64,000 bases of DNA, taken from assembly GCF_037974265.1 (NCBI RefSeq), contig NZ_CP150233.1, positions 620,001 to 684,000 on the forward strand, read 5' to 3'. Positions 47,932-55,646 of this stretch are shown piece after piece. How positions within the stretch are numbered: position 1 is the first letter of the stretch; every line of letters starts with the position of its first letter. The notes beneath the pieces are model-generated. The model searched no databases, was not told where the DNA came from, and saw only the letters and a list, made by a program, of their open reading frames with translations. The DNA comes from Paenibacillus sp. FSL R5-0623 (GTDB lineage: Bacteria > Bacillota > Bacilli > Paenibacillales > Paenibacillaceae). Made by a program: the position numbers and the translations under genes.

Positions 47932-48492
47932 TTATCTACTAATTTGTTTTAACATTTCTCTGGTTTCAAAAAGGCAAGCCTCAACCTTTTTATTAGTGAT
48001 TATTCCGCACTTATCCATGGAGCTATAATATTCAACTGCGCCATCCAATAAATGGTGGAGAAATTCACTCTCCTCTACATGAAAACGCTGAATGACCTCT
48101 TCTTCGCTCATATAGTCATAGTCAATTCTCAGAATAATTTCCATTGTCCCCATAGTATCTTTCTTAAAACAAACAAGTATAGGCTCCGATCCATACAGTG
48201 ATTCCCCATATATGCAACTACTCTTTAGATACTTGTGCATGACAGATAGGTAGCTTCCCCATAAGTCTAGACCCCAGTTTTCAAATCCTATCAATTGCTC
48301 CTGACCTCTCTGAATAACAACAGCCATATTAATATCATTACTTTTCAAAGGGCCTACAGTATCAAGGGAGTATCGTTTTGTAAACTGTTCAAGAGTAATA
48401 AACAATTTTGTAAACTGTTCTGTTCCATTAGCGGCATAAACTTGTGGAAGAGATTGTTTTGGTGAAATAAGATATGTACGAATGGATGTCAT
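47932..48492 (-). CDS. Cytosolic protein, candidate immunity protein
   Basis: 186 aa without signal peptide or membrane segment. Acidic C-terminal helices (YMSEEEVIQRFHVEESEFLH, MDKCGIITNKKV) and a central beta-rich part (NMAVVIQRGQEQLIGFENWG). GGAGGGTATATG-type ribosome-binding site upstream. It lies 35 bp downstream of the exported toxin candidate in the same operon, the usual place for an immunity gene. No family recognised; the role is inferred from position only. Confidence 0.5.
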   Translation of the reverse strand: MTSIRTYLISPKQSLPQVYAANGTEQFTKLFITLEQFTKRYSLDTVGPLKSNDINMAVVIQRGQEQLIGFENWGLDLWGSYLSVMHKYLKSSCIYGESLYGSEPILVCFKKDTMGTMEIILRIDYDYMSEEEVIQRFHVEESEFLHHLLDGAVEYYSSMDKCGIITNKKVEACLFETREMLKQISR

Positions 48493-48527
48493 ATACCCTC
48501 CTGCAATTAAGTTTGTCTCGAGTTAAA

Positions 48528-49244
48528 TTATTCTGATTCAGCGATATTCCAGCCATATGGGTAAAGAGTAACCACTTCATAGTCGCTGTTTACAACCAGT
48601 CTATATTTTTTACCATCATATAATCCATCAACTGCAACAGGCCCGCTGGTATTGGCTCGGATTGCTTTTTTATTAGATTCACTATAATTTGCTACAGTTG
48701 CAATAATACTTACAATATCTCTCATGCTAGTAGTCTCATAGAAAAAGGAATTTTGCTGGACTGCTTTGTAACCCAATCCAGTCCAATATTTAGGATGATG
48801 TTTAGACATTATATGTTCCATTCCGCCGTCTTGAGTTCCAAATTTCAATTCAATATAATCACTTGTTCCAATCAGCCATATATCCTTAATTGTTGAATAT
48901 CTTGTAACCAAAAATGGAAGCTCGGCCTCAAACTCATTTTCTATCGCTTTCTCAACATAAGCTTCTGTAACTTTGGCATATGTTTTCGAAGTACCATAGA
49001 GTAATCTAGCAGCTTGCATAATAATTCTAAAGATATTTGCTGGACGGACTTCGTTTTGAGGTTGAACATTATTTGACTCACGGGAATTTTCAAGTATTTC
49101 CAAAGTATCATTCTTTATTTCTTCTGTCACTATTCTTTCTTTTTTGAGATTTTGATCCTCAACACCGCTAGCAAATGCTTGTGGAACAGAAACTGTGAAC
49201 AATGTAACACAAAGTAGTACTGATAAGAATTTTTTTCTAAACAA
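48528..49244 (-). CDS. Sec-exported toxin candidate with BECR/EndoU-like C-terminal domain
   Basis: 238 aa. Signal peptide MFRKKFLSVLLCVTLFTVSV...AFA (cleavage ~25), an acidic propeptide-like stretch (~26-70), a helical linker, then a C-terminal domain of about 110 residues containing GGMEHIMSKHHPKYW, DIVSIIATVANYSESNK and RLVVNSDYEVVTLYPYGWN. A His-rich HI-x-KHH segment followed by a terminal T-x-YP strand is seen in BECR-fold RNase toxins of bacterial competition systems. GAGGAGAA precedes the ATG. First gene of the cassette; catalytic assignment not proven. Confidence 0.5.
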   Translation of the reverse strand: MFRKKFLSVLLCVTLFTVSVPQAFASGVEDQNLKKERIVTEEIKNDTLEILENSRESNNVQPQNEVRPANIFRIIMQAARLLYGTSKTYAKVTEAYVEKAIENEFEAELPFLVTRYSTIKDIWLIGTSDYIELKFGTQDGGMEHIMSKHHPKYWTGLGYKAVQQNSFFYETTSMRDIVSIIATVANYSESNKKAIRANTSGPVAVDGLYDGKKYRLVVNSDYEVVTLYPYGWNIAESE

Positions 49245-49671
49245 GTTATTCTCCTCCTATATGTTTTTCATTTGGGTTATTTACTAAATATCCCTTTGAA
49301 TATATTACCATCTATAACAAAAATGTAAATATGTAAAGAAGTATATATATATACATTAAATTACTTAATAATCTATTTACACATTGTATTATTAATTTCG
49401 GAATAAGTATAAAAAGTGAAATCATAGATTGATTTATTTGGCAGAAAACGAGCGTAACCTGAACACAGATTGACCTTATATTGAGCACCACATGAAGGTT
49501 TTTCCGTGATACATTAGGAGTATAGAAAAAGGCGCGAATGAAACGCACGGCTGCACAATGCGGCATATGACTGGGGCGTTCCTCTTCTCGCTTTTTCCTA
49601 TTCATTGCAGGGAATTAGTCCCAAGTGTCGAAATGTGATTAGGACAATATACATACTTGGGGGAAGAAATA
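49245..49671. other. AT-rich divergent intergenic region
   Basis: Separates the minus-strand secreted cassette from the plus-strand nuclease gene and must hold both promoters. It includes a (TA)n-like stretch near 49344-49353. No clear promoter, operator or RNA was recognised. Confidence 0.5.
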
Positions 49672-50283
49672 ATGGCAAGAAGAAAAAGTAAGGCTAAGCA
49701 GGAAGAAGAGTTGTTCCAAGGATTAGCTGGTATGGCGATGTTGGGAGGAATTATTGGAACCTATTCGGTAACAAGATCATGGCAAGTATCATTGGTTGTC
49801 GGCTTGCTGGGTGTCGTTGGAGTTATTGTGTTAATGGTCAGCATTCAACGTAAACGAGCTGAACGATTGAAAAGGTCAGGCATAGCTGAAATCGACCAGA
49901 TGGATGGATTGCAGTTCGAACATTACCTTGGACATTTGTTTCGATCACAAGGATATAAGGCAGAAGTGACAAAAGCTGCAGGTGATTATGGGGCTGATCT
50001 GGTCATTTCAAAAGATGGGAAACGGATTGTTGTGCAAGCTAAACGGTATAAGAAGAATGTTGGTTTAAAAGCTGTTCAAGAAGTACAAGGAGCTCGGGCA
50101 CATTACAAAGCAAATGGAGCATGGGTTGTCACAAACAGTAATTATACTGAACAAGCATATCAACTCGCTAAATCAAACGGGGTAAGACTTATTGCTCGAG
50201 ATGAATTGGTTGAAATGTTGCTCGCAATGAAAGAAAAATTATCCGCTTCAAAGAAAACGGAAAATGTAAAGACGATCGCATAA
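49672..50283 (+). CDS. Membrane-anchored Mrr-like restriction endonuclease
   Basis: 203 aa. Two membrane helices at ~22-60 (GLAGMAMLGGIIGTYSV, VVGLLGVVGVIVLMVSI), then a PD-(D/E)xK nuclease domain (Mrr_cat): MDGLQFEHYLGHLFRSQGY, GADLVISK (metal-binding Asp), VVQAKRYKK (QxK), VQEVQGARAHY and WVVTNS. Start at ATG 49672 with GGGGGAA; an in-frame TTG 15 nt earlier overlaps that site. Such TM-Mrr proteins occur widely, sometimes in defence loci, and may cut modified or foreign DNA at the membrane. Confidence 0.85.
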   Translation: MARRKSKAKQEEELFQGLAGMAMLGGIIGTYSVTRSWQVSLVVGLLGVVGVIVLMVSIQRKRAERLKRSGIAEIDQMDGLQFEHYLGHLFRSQGYKAEVTKAAGDYGADLVISKDGKRIVVQAKRYKKNVGLKAVQEVQGARAHYKANGAWVVTNSNYTEQAYQLAKSNGVRLIARDELVEMLLAMKEKLSASKKTENVKTIA

Positions 50284-50420
50284 TAGATTTAACGAGGAAT
50301 TAAGAGCAAAGTATTTGTTAATTGTGGATATAGAAAGAAAGAGACAATTAGGAACTTTGACTTCAATTTGGGTGCTTCAGTAAAATGGTCTTGTTCTTCC
50401 TCTATAGTTACATAGTACGT

Positions 50421-50564
50421 ATGCATTTAAAGCAAATAGCAAGGCGTTTTTGCGGCGACCGTTTCGGGCGCATGCTTTTAGGACGTAACACCAACTTCAC
50501 ACATATCACATTTAAAGTCGTTCCTTCATGGATCGGCTTATTTTCATTGGAGGAATTGAAGTGA
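50421..50564 (+). CDS. Short phage-protein C-terminal fragment (47 aa)
   Basis: Reads MHLKQIARRFCGDRFGRMLL, then NTNFTHITFKVVPSWIGLFS and LEELK before TGA. No ribosome-binding site precedes the ATG, so it is probably the tail of a larger phage gene whose front has been deleted. Its stop overlaps the GTG of the next gene (GTGA), the remains of an operon junction. Confidence 0.45.
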   Translation: MHLKQIARRFCGDRFGRMLLGRNTNFTHITFKVVPSWIGLFSLEELK

Positions 50565-50710
50565 CCAGCAGAAGACGGAAGAAGATACGCACTCGCCCCA
50601 ATAAGCAGCCTGAGAAATGCAAAGGTTGTATATGGGGTAGATGGGATGGAGTGAAACAGTTTTGCCCTAAACCTCCTGATTGTTTCGTAAGAAAGGGAAA
50701 ATCTTCCTAA
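50561..50710 (+). CDS. Small Cys-rich phage-like protein (49 aa)
   Basis: GTG start with GGAGG upstream. Basic N terminus (TSRRRKKIRTRPNKQ), then CKGCIWGRWDGVKQFCPKPPDC, four cysteines suited to bind one zinc ion. Small proteins of this type occur among phage early genes. Function unknown. Confidence 0.6.
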   Translation: MTSRRRKKIRTRPNKQPEKCKGCIWGRWDGVKQFCPKPPDCFVRKGKSS

Positions 50711-50743
50711 ATGTCGAATTATTAAGAGACTGGGGGGAGTGCT

Positions 50744-51234
50744 TTGAAAATTAGTGATGTTATAGATTATTCATTAGAATCTATAGCCGGCAGGATCAAG
50801 AATGCACCAAGTCAAAAAATCGCTGAACTTGCAAGTAACAATGTCCTAAGAAGTACGTTTGCGATCACAAGTACATTTGCTATTTTAACTGAGGAGTTAA
50901 AGAAAGAATTAATATACTTAATTCAGGAAATTTCTCAGACCGAAGTTAGAAAAAAAGATATATCTGCTCTGCGGGTTAAACTCAATGAGTTTATTCTGTC
51001 TGAACTTAAGGAGCATGAGAGACATTTGACAAGTTTGAACATCTTCACTAAATTCGCAAGTCCGGAGATCATCAAATTTATTAATAAAGAAATTGATGAC
51101 ACTAAGTCATCAGTGGAACTGAAGCTCAGAGAAAACGACAGTGGCAAATTTATTGGGATTTAACTAAAATAGCACTTTCCGCAATAATAGGCGGTGTTAT
51201 AGGAGCATATATCAAAAGTGCAATCGGATCCTAG
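50744..51234 (+). pseudogene. Helical protein with C-terminal membrane anchor, split by a -1 frameshift
   Basis: TTG start behind GGGGGGAG. Frame 1 encodes 139 aa of amphipathic helices and stops at 51163. At the run GAGAAAAC (51128-51135) a -1 shift enters a frame reading RQWQIYWDLTKIALSAIIGG, then VIGAYIKSAIGS to TAG at 51232, an evident transmembrane tail. Either one A was lost in the AAAA run or translation slips there. Family not recognised. Confidence 0.6.
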
Positions 51235-51255
51235 GCGAAGGGAGGTGCAAGAGTT

Positions 51256-51477
51256 ATGGTAAAAGTTAATGCAAATCTTCAAGAAGCAGATGGAAGTTTT
51301 GATGAGTACAGCAGTAGAACGTATGATTTGAATGAAGCTCAAGTAACAGCTTTGCTAAACTCAGATATTGTTACATATCCACGTAGTCATGGGAGTAAGA
51401 GCAGGAGTTCAGTTAAGACACGAATTGTACAAAAGAATTTTTCATTGTTCGACCCAGAAAAACCAGTTTTGAAATAG
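51256..51477 (+). CDS. Hypothetical protein (73 aa)
   Basis: GAAGGGAGGTG precedes the ATG. Soluble, polar (MVKVNANLQEADGSFDEYSS, ending FDPEKPVLK). Not recognised. A terminator follows. Confidence 0.5.
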   Translation: MVKVNANLQEADGSFDEYSSRTYDLNEAQVTALLNSDIVTYPRSHGSKSRSSVKTRIVQKNFSLFDPEKPVLK

Positions 51478-51497
51478 TTTTCCAGGTGATTGAATAG

Positions 51498-51520
51498 GCA
51501 TCCTTCGGGGTGCTTTTCCT
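51498..51520 (+). terminator. Compact terminator with TTCG tetraloop
   Basis: GCATCC-TTCG... pairs with GGGTGC (one T-G pair), followed by TTTTCCTTT. Confidence 0.65.
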
Positions 51521-51614
51521 TTATCTCAACCGAATACAAATAGTTCGCAACCAAAATCTCCCAAGCGCGTATATCTTCTCTAGCACTTATTTTGATTGTT
51601 AGGGGAGTTAGAGT

Positions 51615-51764
51615 ATGGGAGATACCGTTGAAGTAATCAGTAGAACATCAGCTAATTATCTTCAAATAGCTGTTAATGAATGGATTAACGAGAATCTGGA
51701 AGTCACAATAAAGTTGATCCAGTATCAGCTTTCTGGGAATCAGCATGCAGCACTTATCTGGTAA
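51615..51764 (+). CDS. Cse60-like small protein (49 aa)
   Basis: AGGGGAG lies 7 nt before the ATG. The pattern TVEVISRTSANYLQIAVNEW then INENLEVTIKLIQYQLSG resembles the short Cse60-type family (V-x-EW-x-N-x5-I-x-I-QYQ), found in Bacillus chromosomes and in phages. Function unknown. Confidence 0.5.
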   Translation: MGDTVEVISRTSANYLQIAVNEWINENLEVTIKLIQYQLSGNQHAALIW

Positions 51765-51807
51765 CGAATAAGCAAACATATCATACTTAACTAGAAAGGA
51801 GTTTTAT

Positions 51808-52065
51808 ATGTCTGAGCGCGATATCGTTTATGAGATTCTTAAGATCATTCAATCTGGCAAAGAACCATTCAAGGAAGACATTGGAGCGGATAAAGAGTCC
51901 TTCGAAGAATGGATGGAACAAATCCATGATGATAGACTCGCTACCAATATTTCTGTTTATAAGGGTGGCAGAGGCAATAAAATAAGAATGGTCAATGCCA
52001 AAGGATCAGAGTTAACCAAAGCAGGTCGTCAGTTAATTGAGCTCAAAGAAGAAGGCAAGATTTAA
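51808..52065 (+). CDS. YjcQ-like phage protein (85 aa)
   Basis: MSERDIVYEILKIIQSGKEP followed by FKEDIGADKESFEEWMEQI and ELTKAGRQLIEL. The layout, an N-terminal helix, a short DNA-binding-like winged element and the LTxxGxxxL end, matches YjcQ-type proteins of Bacillus prophages. AGAAAGGAG precedes the ATG. Confidence 0.6.
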   Translation: MSERDIVYEILKIIQSGKEPFKEDIGADKESFEEWMEQIHDDRLATNISVYKGGRGNKIRMVNAKGSELTKAGRQLIELKEEGKI

Positions 52066-52083
52066 GGTTGAGGAGGTTATAAA

Positions 52084-52446
52084 ATGGACTTAAAGTACCG
52101 AACTTTGATTTACCAGATTTCAAAGTAATCAAACCTGTTAACACGCCAGCAGAAAATACAGCGAGTGAGTTTTACAAGAAAATCGTTAGGATGTTGGTTC
52201 TTCCGGTTCTTTTCTCTGCATTGCAGTAAGCAAGAAACTGATTTGAGTAACATGCTGTACTAGATGCACAGGGTCACCATTCTCTAAAATTCCGCTGAAC
52301 ATTATTAAGCTAGGATTTTCATAACTTACATCTGTGATATGGAATGTAAGTGCTTGACCATAAGAAACTAACCTTACCCCTACTTCTTTTGAATCGTCCA
52401 AACTCTGATCAGAGACAGATTGGATTAATACCACAGCACCTTAACG
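52084..52446. pseudogene. DUF6173-like phage gene with frameshift and inverted C-terminal part
   Basis: GAGGAGG precedes ATG 52084. The plus strand encodes MDLK, then (after a one-base loss in AAAGTACC) PNFDLPDFKVIKPVNTPAEN and TASEFYKKIVRML. The rest of the protein is on the opposite strand, 52434 down to 52186: VLIQSVSDQSLDDSKEVGVR, LVSYGQALTFHITDVSY, NPSLIMFSG, VQHVTQISFLL. Short imperfect inverted repeats (CGTTA-GG-TG...TGGT at 52184-52200 and 52430-52446) flank the segment. Crossover at TGGT/ACCA joins the parts in frame. Confidence 0.7.
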
Positions 52447-52460
52447 GGTGTTTTTCTTTT
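52442..52460 (+). terminator. Short terminator-like hairpin beyond the inverted segment
   Basis: CACC (just upstream, 52437-52440) pairs with GGTG across TTAACG, followed by TTTTTCTTTT. In the plus orientation it would end the DUF6173-like gene. Confidence 0.4.
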
Positions 52461-52505
52461 GCCTTCATATGACAGAATGTGAGCCGCTCTAAGTATCTTA
52501 ATATA

Positions 52506-52519
52506 GGAACGTACGTTTG
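52506..52519 (+). promoter_or_regulatory. LexA (SOS) box-like sequence
   Basis: GGAACGTACGTTTG matches the Gram-positive LexA consensus CGAACrnryGTTyC at 12 of 14 positions and contains a perfect 10-bp palindrome AACGTACGTT. The ATG right after it opens only a 13-codon frame, so the gene it once served seems deleted. Nothing else is recognised between 52460 and 52687. Confidence 0.45.
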
Positions 52520-52687
52520 CATGGATCAACCCATTGAAGAGCGGAGAACAGCATCTGAGTGAGCGTACACATGCATATGGTGGTCACCCAAACGTTGAAA
52601 CTAAATCAACACAAAATAAGGCTACTATAGTTTCAAATTTCTAGCTTTTATGCCGATATGATAATGAGATAGGAGAGGACTAAAAAG

Positions 52688-53158
52688 ATGTTTAGTAAAA
52701 ATAAAAAAAAAAATGAAGATACTTACCTAGAGAAATATGAAAGATTTAAAAAAAGACACAGAAACAGAACTCTTGACGAATTAAGAACTTTAAAAACTAG
52801 AGTTGAAACAAAGGAGAATAGTAATTCAGTTTTGCCATTAATGGTAGGTATACTTTCAGCTGGATTAATTGTTTCTATAGGTTCGGCAGTTTACAAAAGT
52901 GAGTATGATGCGTTTTTACTATCACATGATACAGAAAGGTTTCTGAGAGGTGCGGGGCCAATAATATTAGTTATTATAATTGGAATCGGGTTTCTTTATT
53001 GGTTATTAGGATTCTTGAACTCAAGGGTAAATAAAGAAAAGTTGATGTTTGTTCGATTAATTGAAGAGAGAGAGCAAAATAAGAAGAAAATTACCGATAA
53101 TAGACTACAAAAATTAAAAGAAAAATATGAAAATAAAATTAAAAAAACTACCATATAG
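52688..53158 (+). CDS. Two-helix membrane protein with charged coiled-coil ends
   Basis: 156 aa, very AT-rich. A Lys/Arg-rich N-terminal coiled coil (~1-45), two membrane helices (~50-70 and ~90-112: PIILVIIIGIGFLYWLLGFL) and a Lys-rich C-terminal helix. AGGAGAGG precedes the ATG. Its TAG stop lies directly at the IS insertion point. Codon use and AT content differ strongly from the host core genes. Not recognised. Confidence 0.6.
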   Translation: MFSKNKKKNEDTYLEKYERFKKRHRNRTLDELRTLKTRVETKENSNSVLPLMVGILSAGLIVSIGSAVYKSEYDAFLLSHDTERFLRGAGPIILVIIIGIGFLYWLLGFLNSRVNKEKLMFVRLIEEREQNKKKITDNRLQKLKEKYENKIKKTTI

Positions 53159-53242
53159 TGGTATTATCCCCTTTAAGTAGACACTTAAAAAAACCTTCAT
53201 GTTATCATGGAGGTTCAAGTGATACTTGGAGGGGATATTTTT

Positions 53243-53563
53243 ATGGCGAAAAAAGGGCAAACATTTCAGACGTATACGGAAGAATTCAAATTGAATGCAG
53301 TTAGATCCTATATCGAAGGTTCTTCAAGTTACAAAGTAGTCGCTGAACGCGAAGGAATTCGCAACTGTTCACAACTGAAGGTGTGGGTGAAAAAGTGGAA
53401 AAACGGGGAAGCGTTCGATGAACGAAAAAACAGTGTGCCCAATCCACTGAAGGGACGTCCCCGTACAGCCTTTGGCAGCGTGGAGGAAGAACGAGACTAT
53501 CTTCAAGCACAGGTGGATTATTTAAAAAAGCGGTATCCAAATCTAGTAAAGGAGAAGCGCTGA
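53243..53563 (+). CDS. IS3-family transposase OrfA
   Basis: 106 aa. N-terminal helix-turn-helix (TYTEEFKLNAVRSYIEGSSS, then VAEREGIRNCSQLKVWVKKW) that binds the IS ends, and a C-terminal leucine-zipper-like stretch (EEERDYLQAQVDYLKK). ATG has GGAGGGG upstream. A6G at 53524-53530 lets a -1 frameshift produce the OrfAB fusion transposase. Confidence 0.9.
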   Translation: MAKKGQTFQTYTEEFKLNAVRSYIEGSSSYKVVAEREGIRNCSQLKVWVKKWKNGEAFDERKNSVPNPLKGRPRTAFGSVEEERDYLQAQVDYLKKRYPNLVKEKR

Positions 53564-53595
53564 GCCAACGGGAGAACTACGATATCATCGATGAA

Positions 53596-54423
53596 TTGCG
53601 CTGCTCGCATGGCATTACACGCCTACTATCGATTACAGGAATACCCCGATCCAGTTACTATAAATGGCGAGCAACCCAGCCGCAGCGAGACGCAAGACAA
53701 GATCGTGACCGTGAGATCAAAGAACACATGATGGCTATTCATTTTGAAAACCGAGAGTTTGGTTATCCTCGCATGACAACGGCGCTCTGGGAGGCTGGTC
53801 TGAACGTGAATCACAAGAAAGTATGGCGAATCATGCGGGAACTATCGATCCAATCAGTGATTCGCAAGAAGCGGAAGAAGTCCAGCTATACGCCATCTGT
53901 GATCTATCCGAATCGCCTGAAGCGCCAATTTCACGCTACAGCACCCCAGCAAAAAATGGTAACGGATATTACCTATATTTCGGATGGGAGCGCATTCGTT
54001 TACCTGTCTGTCATTCAAGACTTGTTCAACAACGAGATTGTAGCTTGGCAGTTATCTAAACGGAACGATGTTCAGCTCGTATTGGATACGGTGGAACAAT
54101 GGACACAAAAAAGAGACGTTTCGGAAGCCGTGCTCCATTCGGATCAGGGCTTCCAGTACACGTCTCAGGCGTACAACTCACGATTAGAAGCATTCGGCGT
54201 CAAAGGCAGCCACTCTCGCAAAGCAACCTGCCTGGATAACGCATGCATCGAATCTTTCTTTTCGCATCTCAAGACAGAGAAGCTGTACCTTAACCAGTGT
54301 AATTCAGAAGCAGAGATTCGACAAGCCGTGGAAGATTACATTTACAATTACAACTACCGACGCTTTCAAGCCAAACTCAAACAGCGCGCACCGATTGAAT
54401 ATCGATGCGCACTGGCAGCATAG
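53596..54423 (+). CDS. IS3-family transposase OrfB (DDE integrase domain)
   Basis: 275 aa from the TTG at 53596, but the frame is open back to the slippery A6G, continuing LKKAVSKSSKGEALSQREN, so the real product is probably OrfAB. Includes HTH_21 (GITRLLSITGIPRSSYYKW) and the rve core with catalytic Asp in MVTDITYI, Asp in LHSDQGFQY and Glu in ACIESFFSHLK. All three residues are intact. Confidence 0.92.
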   Translation: MRCSHGITRLLSITGIPRSSYYKWRATQPQRDARQDRDREIKEHMMAIHFENREFGYPRMTTALWEAGLNVNHKKVWRIMRELSIQSVIRKKRKKSSYTPSVIYPNRLKRQFHATAPQQKMVTDITYISDGSAFVYLSVIQDLFNNEIVAWQLSKRNDVQLVLDTVEQWTQKRDVSEAVLHSDQGFQYTSQAYNSRLEAFGVKGSHSRKATCLDNACIESFFSHLKTEKLYLNQCNSEAEIRQAVEDYIYNYNYRRFQAKLKQRAPIEYRCALAA

Positions 54424-54555
54424 CTTTTTTCATCTGTCTACTTGACAGGGGTATGACCAATAGGTAGTTTTTTAATTTTTTATTGCGGGTGGTGATGAAT
54501 GGAGAAGGCTAGCTAGATAAAGAAATTTACATTGTAACAGAATGGAGGTATAAAC

Positions 54556-54975
54556 TTGTCCGTTAAAAGCTATCAGAAGATTATTCCGGCTACGGCCATT
54601 CAGTTCGAGGGAAACAGCTCGACACATACAGATGAGATTTTCGCTTTTTTTCAGGTGCCAATTTCGATTGACCTTGCGGGTGGCACTGTAAAGCTTCGAG
54701 TGATCGTCGATCATTTTGACATTAGGAAAAAAGGACAACCAATAAGAGTATCAGTAAAAAAAAGAGAGGTTTTTGAATCTATTGAAAATACAATCAAGAA
54801 TATAACAACAAAAGAGCTATTTGAAAGAATATCCAGTGGTAATATGAGGTATGCTCTTGAATTTTTCGATACTATGGTCACCTCTGGACATACAAATTTA
54901 GAGGTTAGTGGAATCGCAACACAAGATGCTCCAAAGTTACTTTACCATTGGGAAGTGTTGAAAGGGGTCATATGA
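54556..54975 (+). pseudogene. Chimeric frame: phage-protein N terminus joined to NTPase fragment
   Basis: TTG start with GGAGG 7 nt upstream. The first ~50 residues (VKSYQKIIPATAIQFEGNSS...IDLAGGTVKLRVI) look like a small phage protein. From VDHFDIRKKGQPIRVSVKKR onward it reads as the lid and C-terminal part of a P-loop NTPase (FERISSGNMRYALEFFDTMV). No Walker motifs are left. The frame ends early at a GGGG run; removing one G continues into SYEIYDSEKSIVTNLF, the beginning of the next fragment. A deletion fused two genes in frame. Confidence 0.55.
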
Positions 54976-55009
54976 AATATACGATAGTGAAAAATCTATA
55001 GTAACTAAT

Positions 55010-55646
55010 TTGTTTAGCAAATTTGACGATGGATTCTATAGTCACTTTGTACTCTTCAGAATATTGGAAACGCTGGATAGACAACAGGGAACTGTTTACA
55101 ATCAAGATGTTGGGAAAGGCTATGTACCTATTGAGAAGTTATATGTAGAAATAACTCCATTTTGTAAAAATGAAAAAGCCTTAAGACAATGTCTAATCCC
55201 TTTATTATCGAGCTATTTAATAGATAGCGATATAGGCTGCAGAAGACCAGGGGATGAGAACTATTATGACAAGGTGAGACTTGTGAAAATAACACCTGCC
55301 GGTAAGTACTATATTTCGGAACTTGCAGGTACTTTTGAGTATCTAGAGATTATAGTACATGATACCTATTCATAACGAAGCAACTCACTCTGGAATGCTT
55401 CAAAATATCAATAGAGTAAAGAGGACTCACTTTGAAAATTTATCAGATAAATGGGAGATGAGATTTCAAATTGTGGAGCAGTTTCTTGCCTATTTAGAAG
55501 AAGAAGAGGGGAGAGATGGTAGCTATTTTGCTACCTTAGGAGTCACTAAGTGGGGGAAAATAATACCTGTACTGAGACAGATCTATGATAGGGATAAAGC
55601 TGAAATCATAAGAAGGTTAAACCTCCCGATTAGGACGAGAGTTTAG
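55010..55646 (+). pseudogene. C-terminal winged-helix remnant of a P-loop NTPase
   Basis: Two overlapping fragments. 55010-55375 reads FSKFDDGFYSHFVLFRILET, a winged-helix-like VPIEKLYVEITPFCKNEKAL and LVKITPAGKYYISEL. At HDTYS (55365) a one-base loss moves the frame to 55359-55646 (PIHNEATHSGMLQNINRVKR, FQIVEQFLAYLEEEEGRD, LRQIYDRDKAEIIRRLNLP). Together with the upstream chimera these are the C-terminal half of one large ATPase of unknown family. Confidence 0.55.

Larger units (their letters stand above)
53159..54459 (+). mobile_element. IS3-family insertion sequence (IS150-like group), about 1301 bp
   Basis: The ends are imperfect 25-bp inverted repeats: the left begins TGGTATTATCCCC and includes AAGTAGACA; the right, read inward, begins TGGTCATACCCC and includes AAGTAGACA. 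A 4-bp target duplication ATAG flanks it (53155-53158, 54460-54463). Two overlapping frames encode OrfA and a DDE OrfB linked by an AAAAAAG slippery site. It looks intact and recent. It sits immediately after the stop codon of the preceding gene. Confidence 0.9.

Noticed and set aside
49312..49605. A 97-codon minus-strand frame in the AT-rich gap
   Set aside because: Low-complexity hydrophobic translation of AT-rich DNA, no ribosome-binding site, not protein-like overall.
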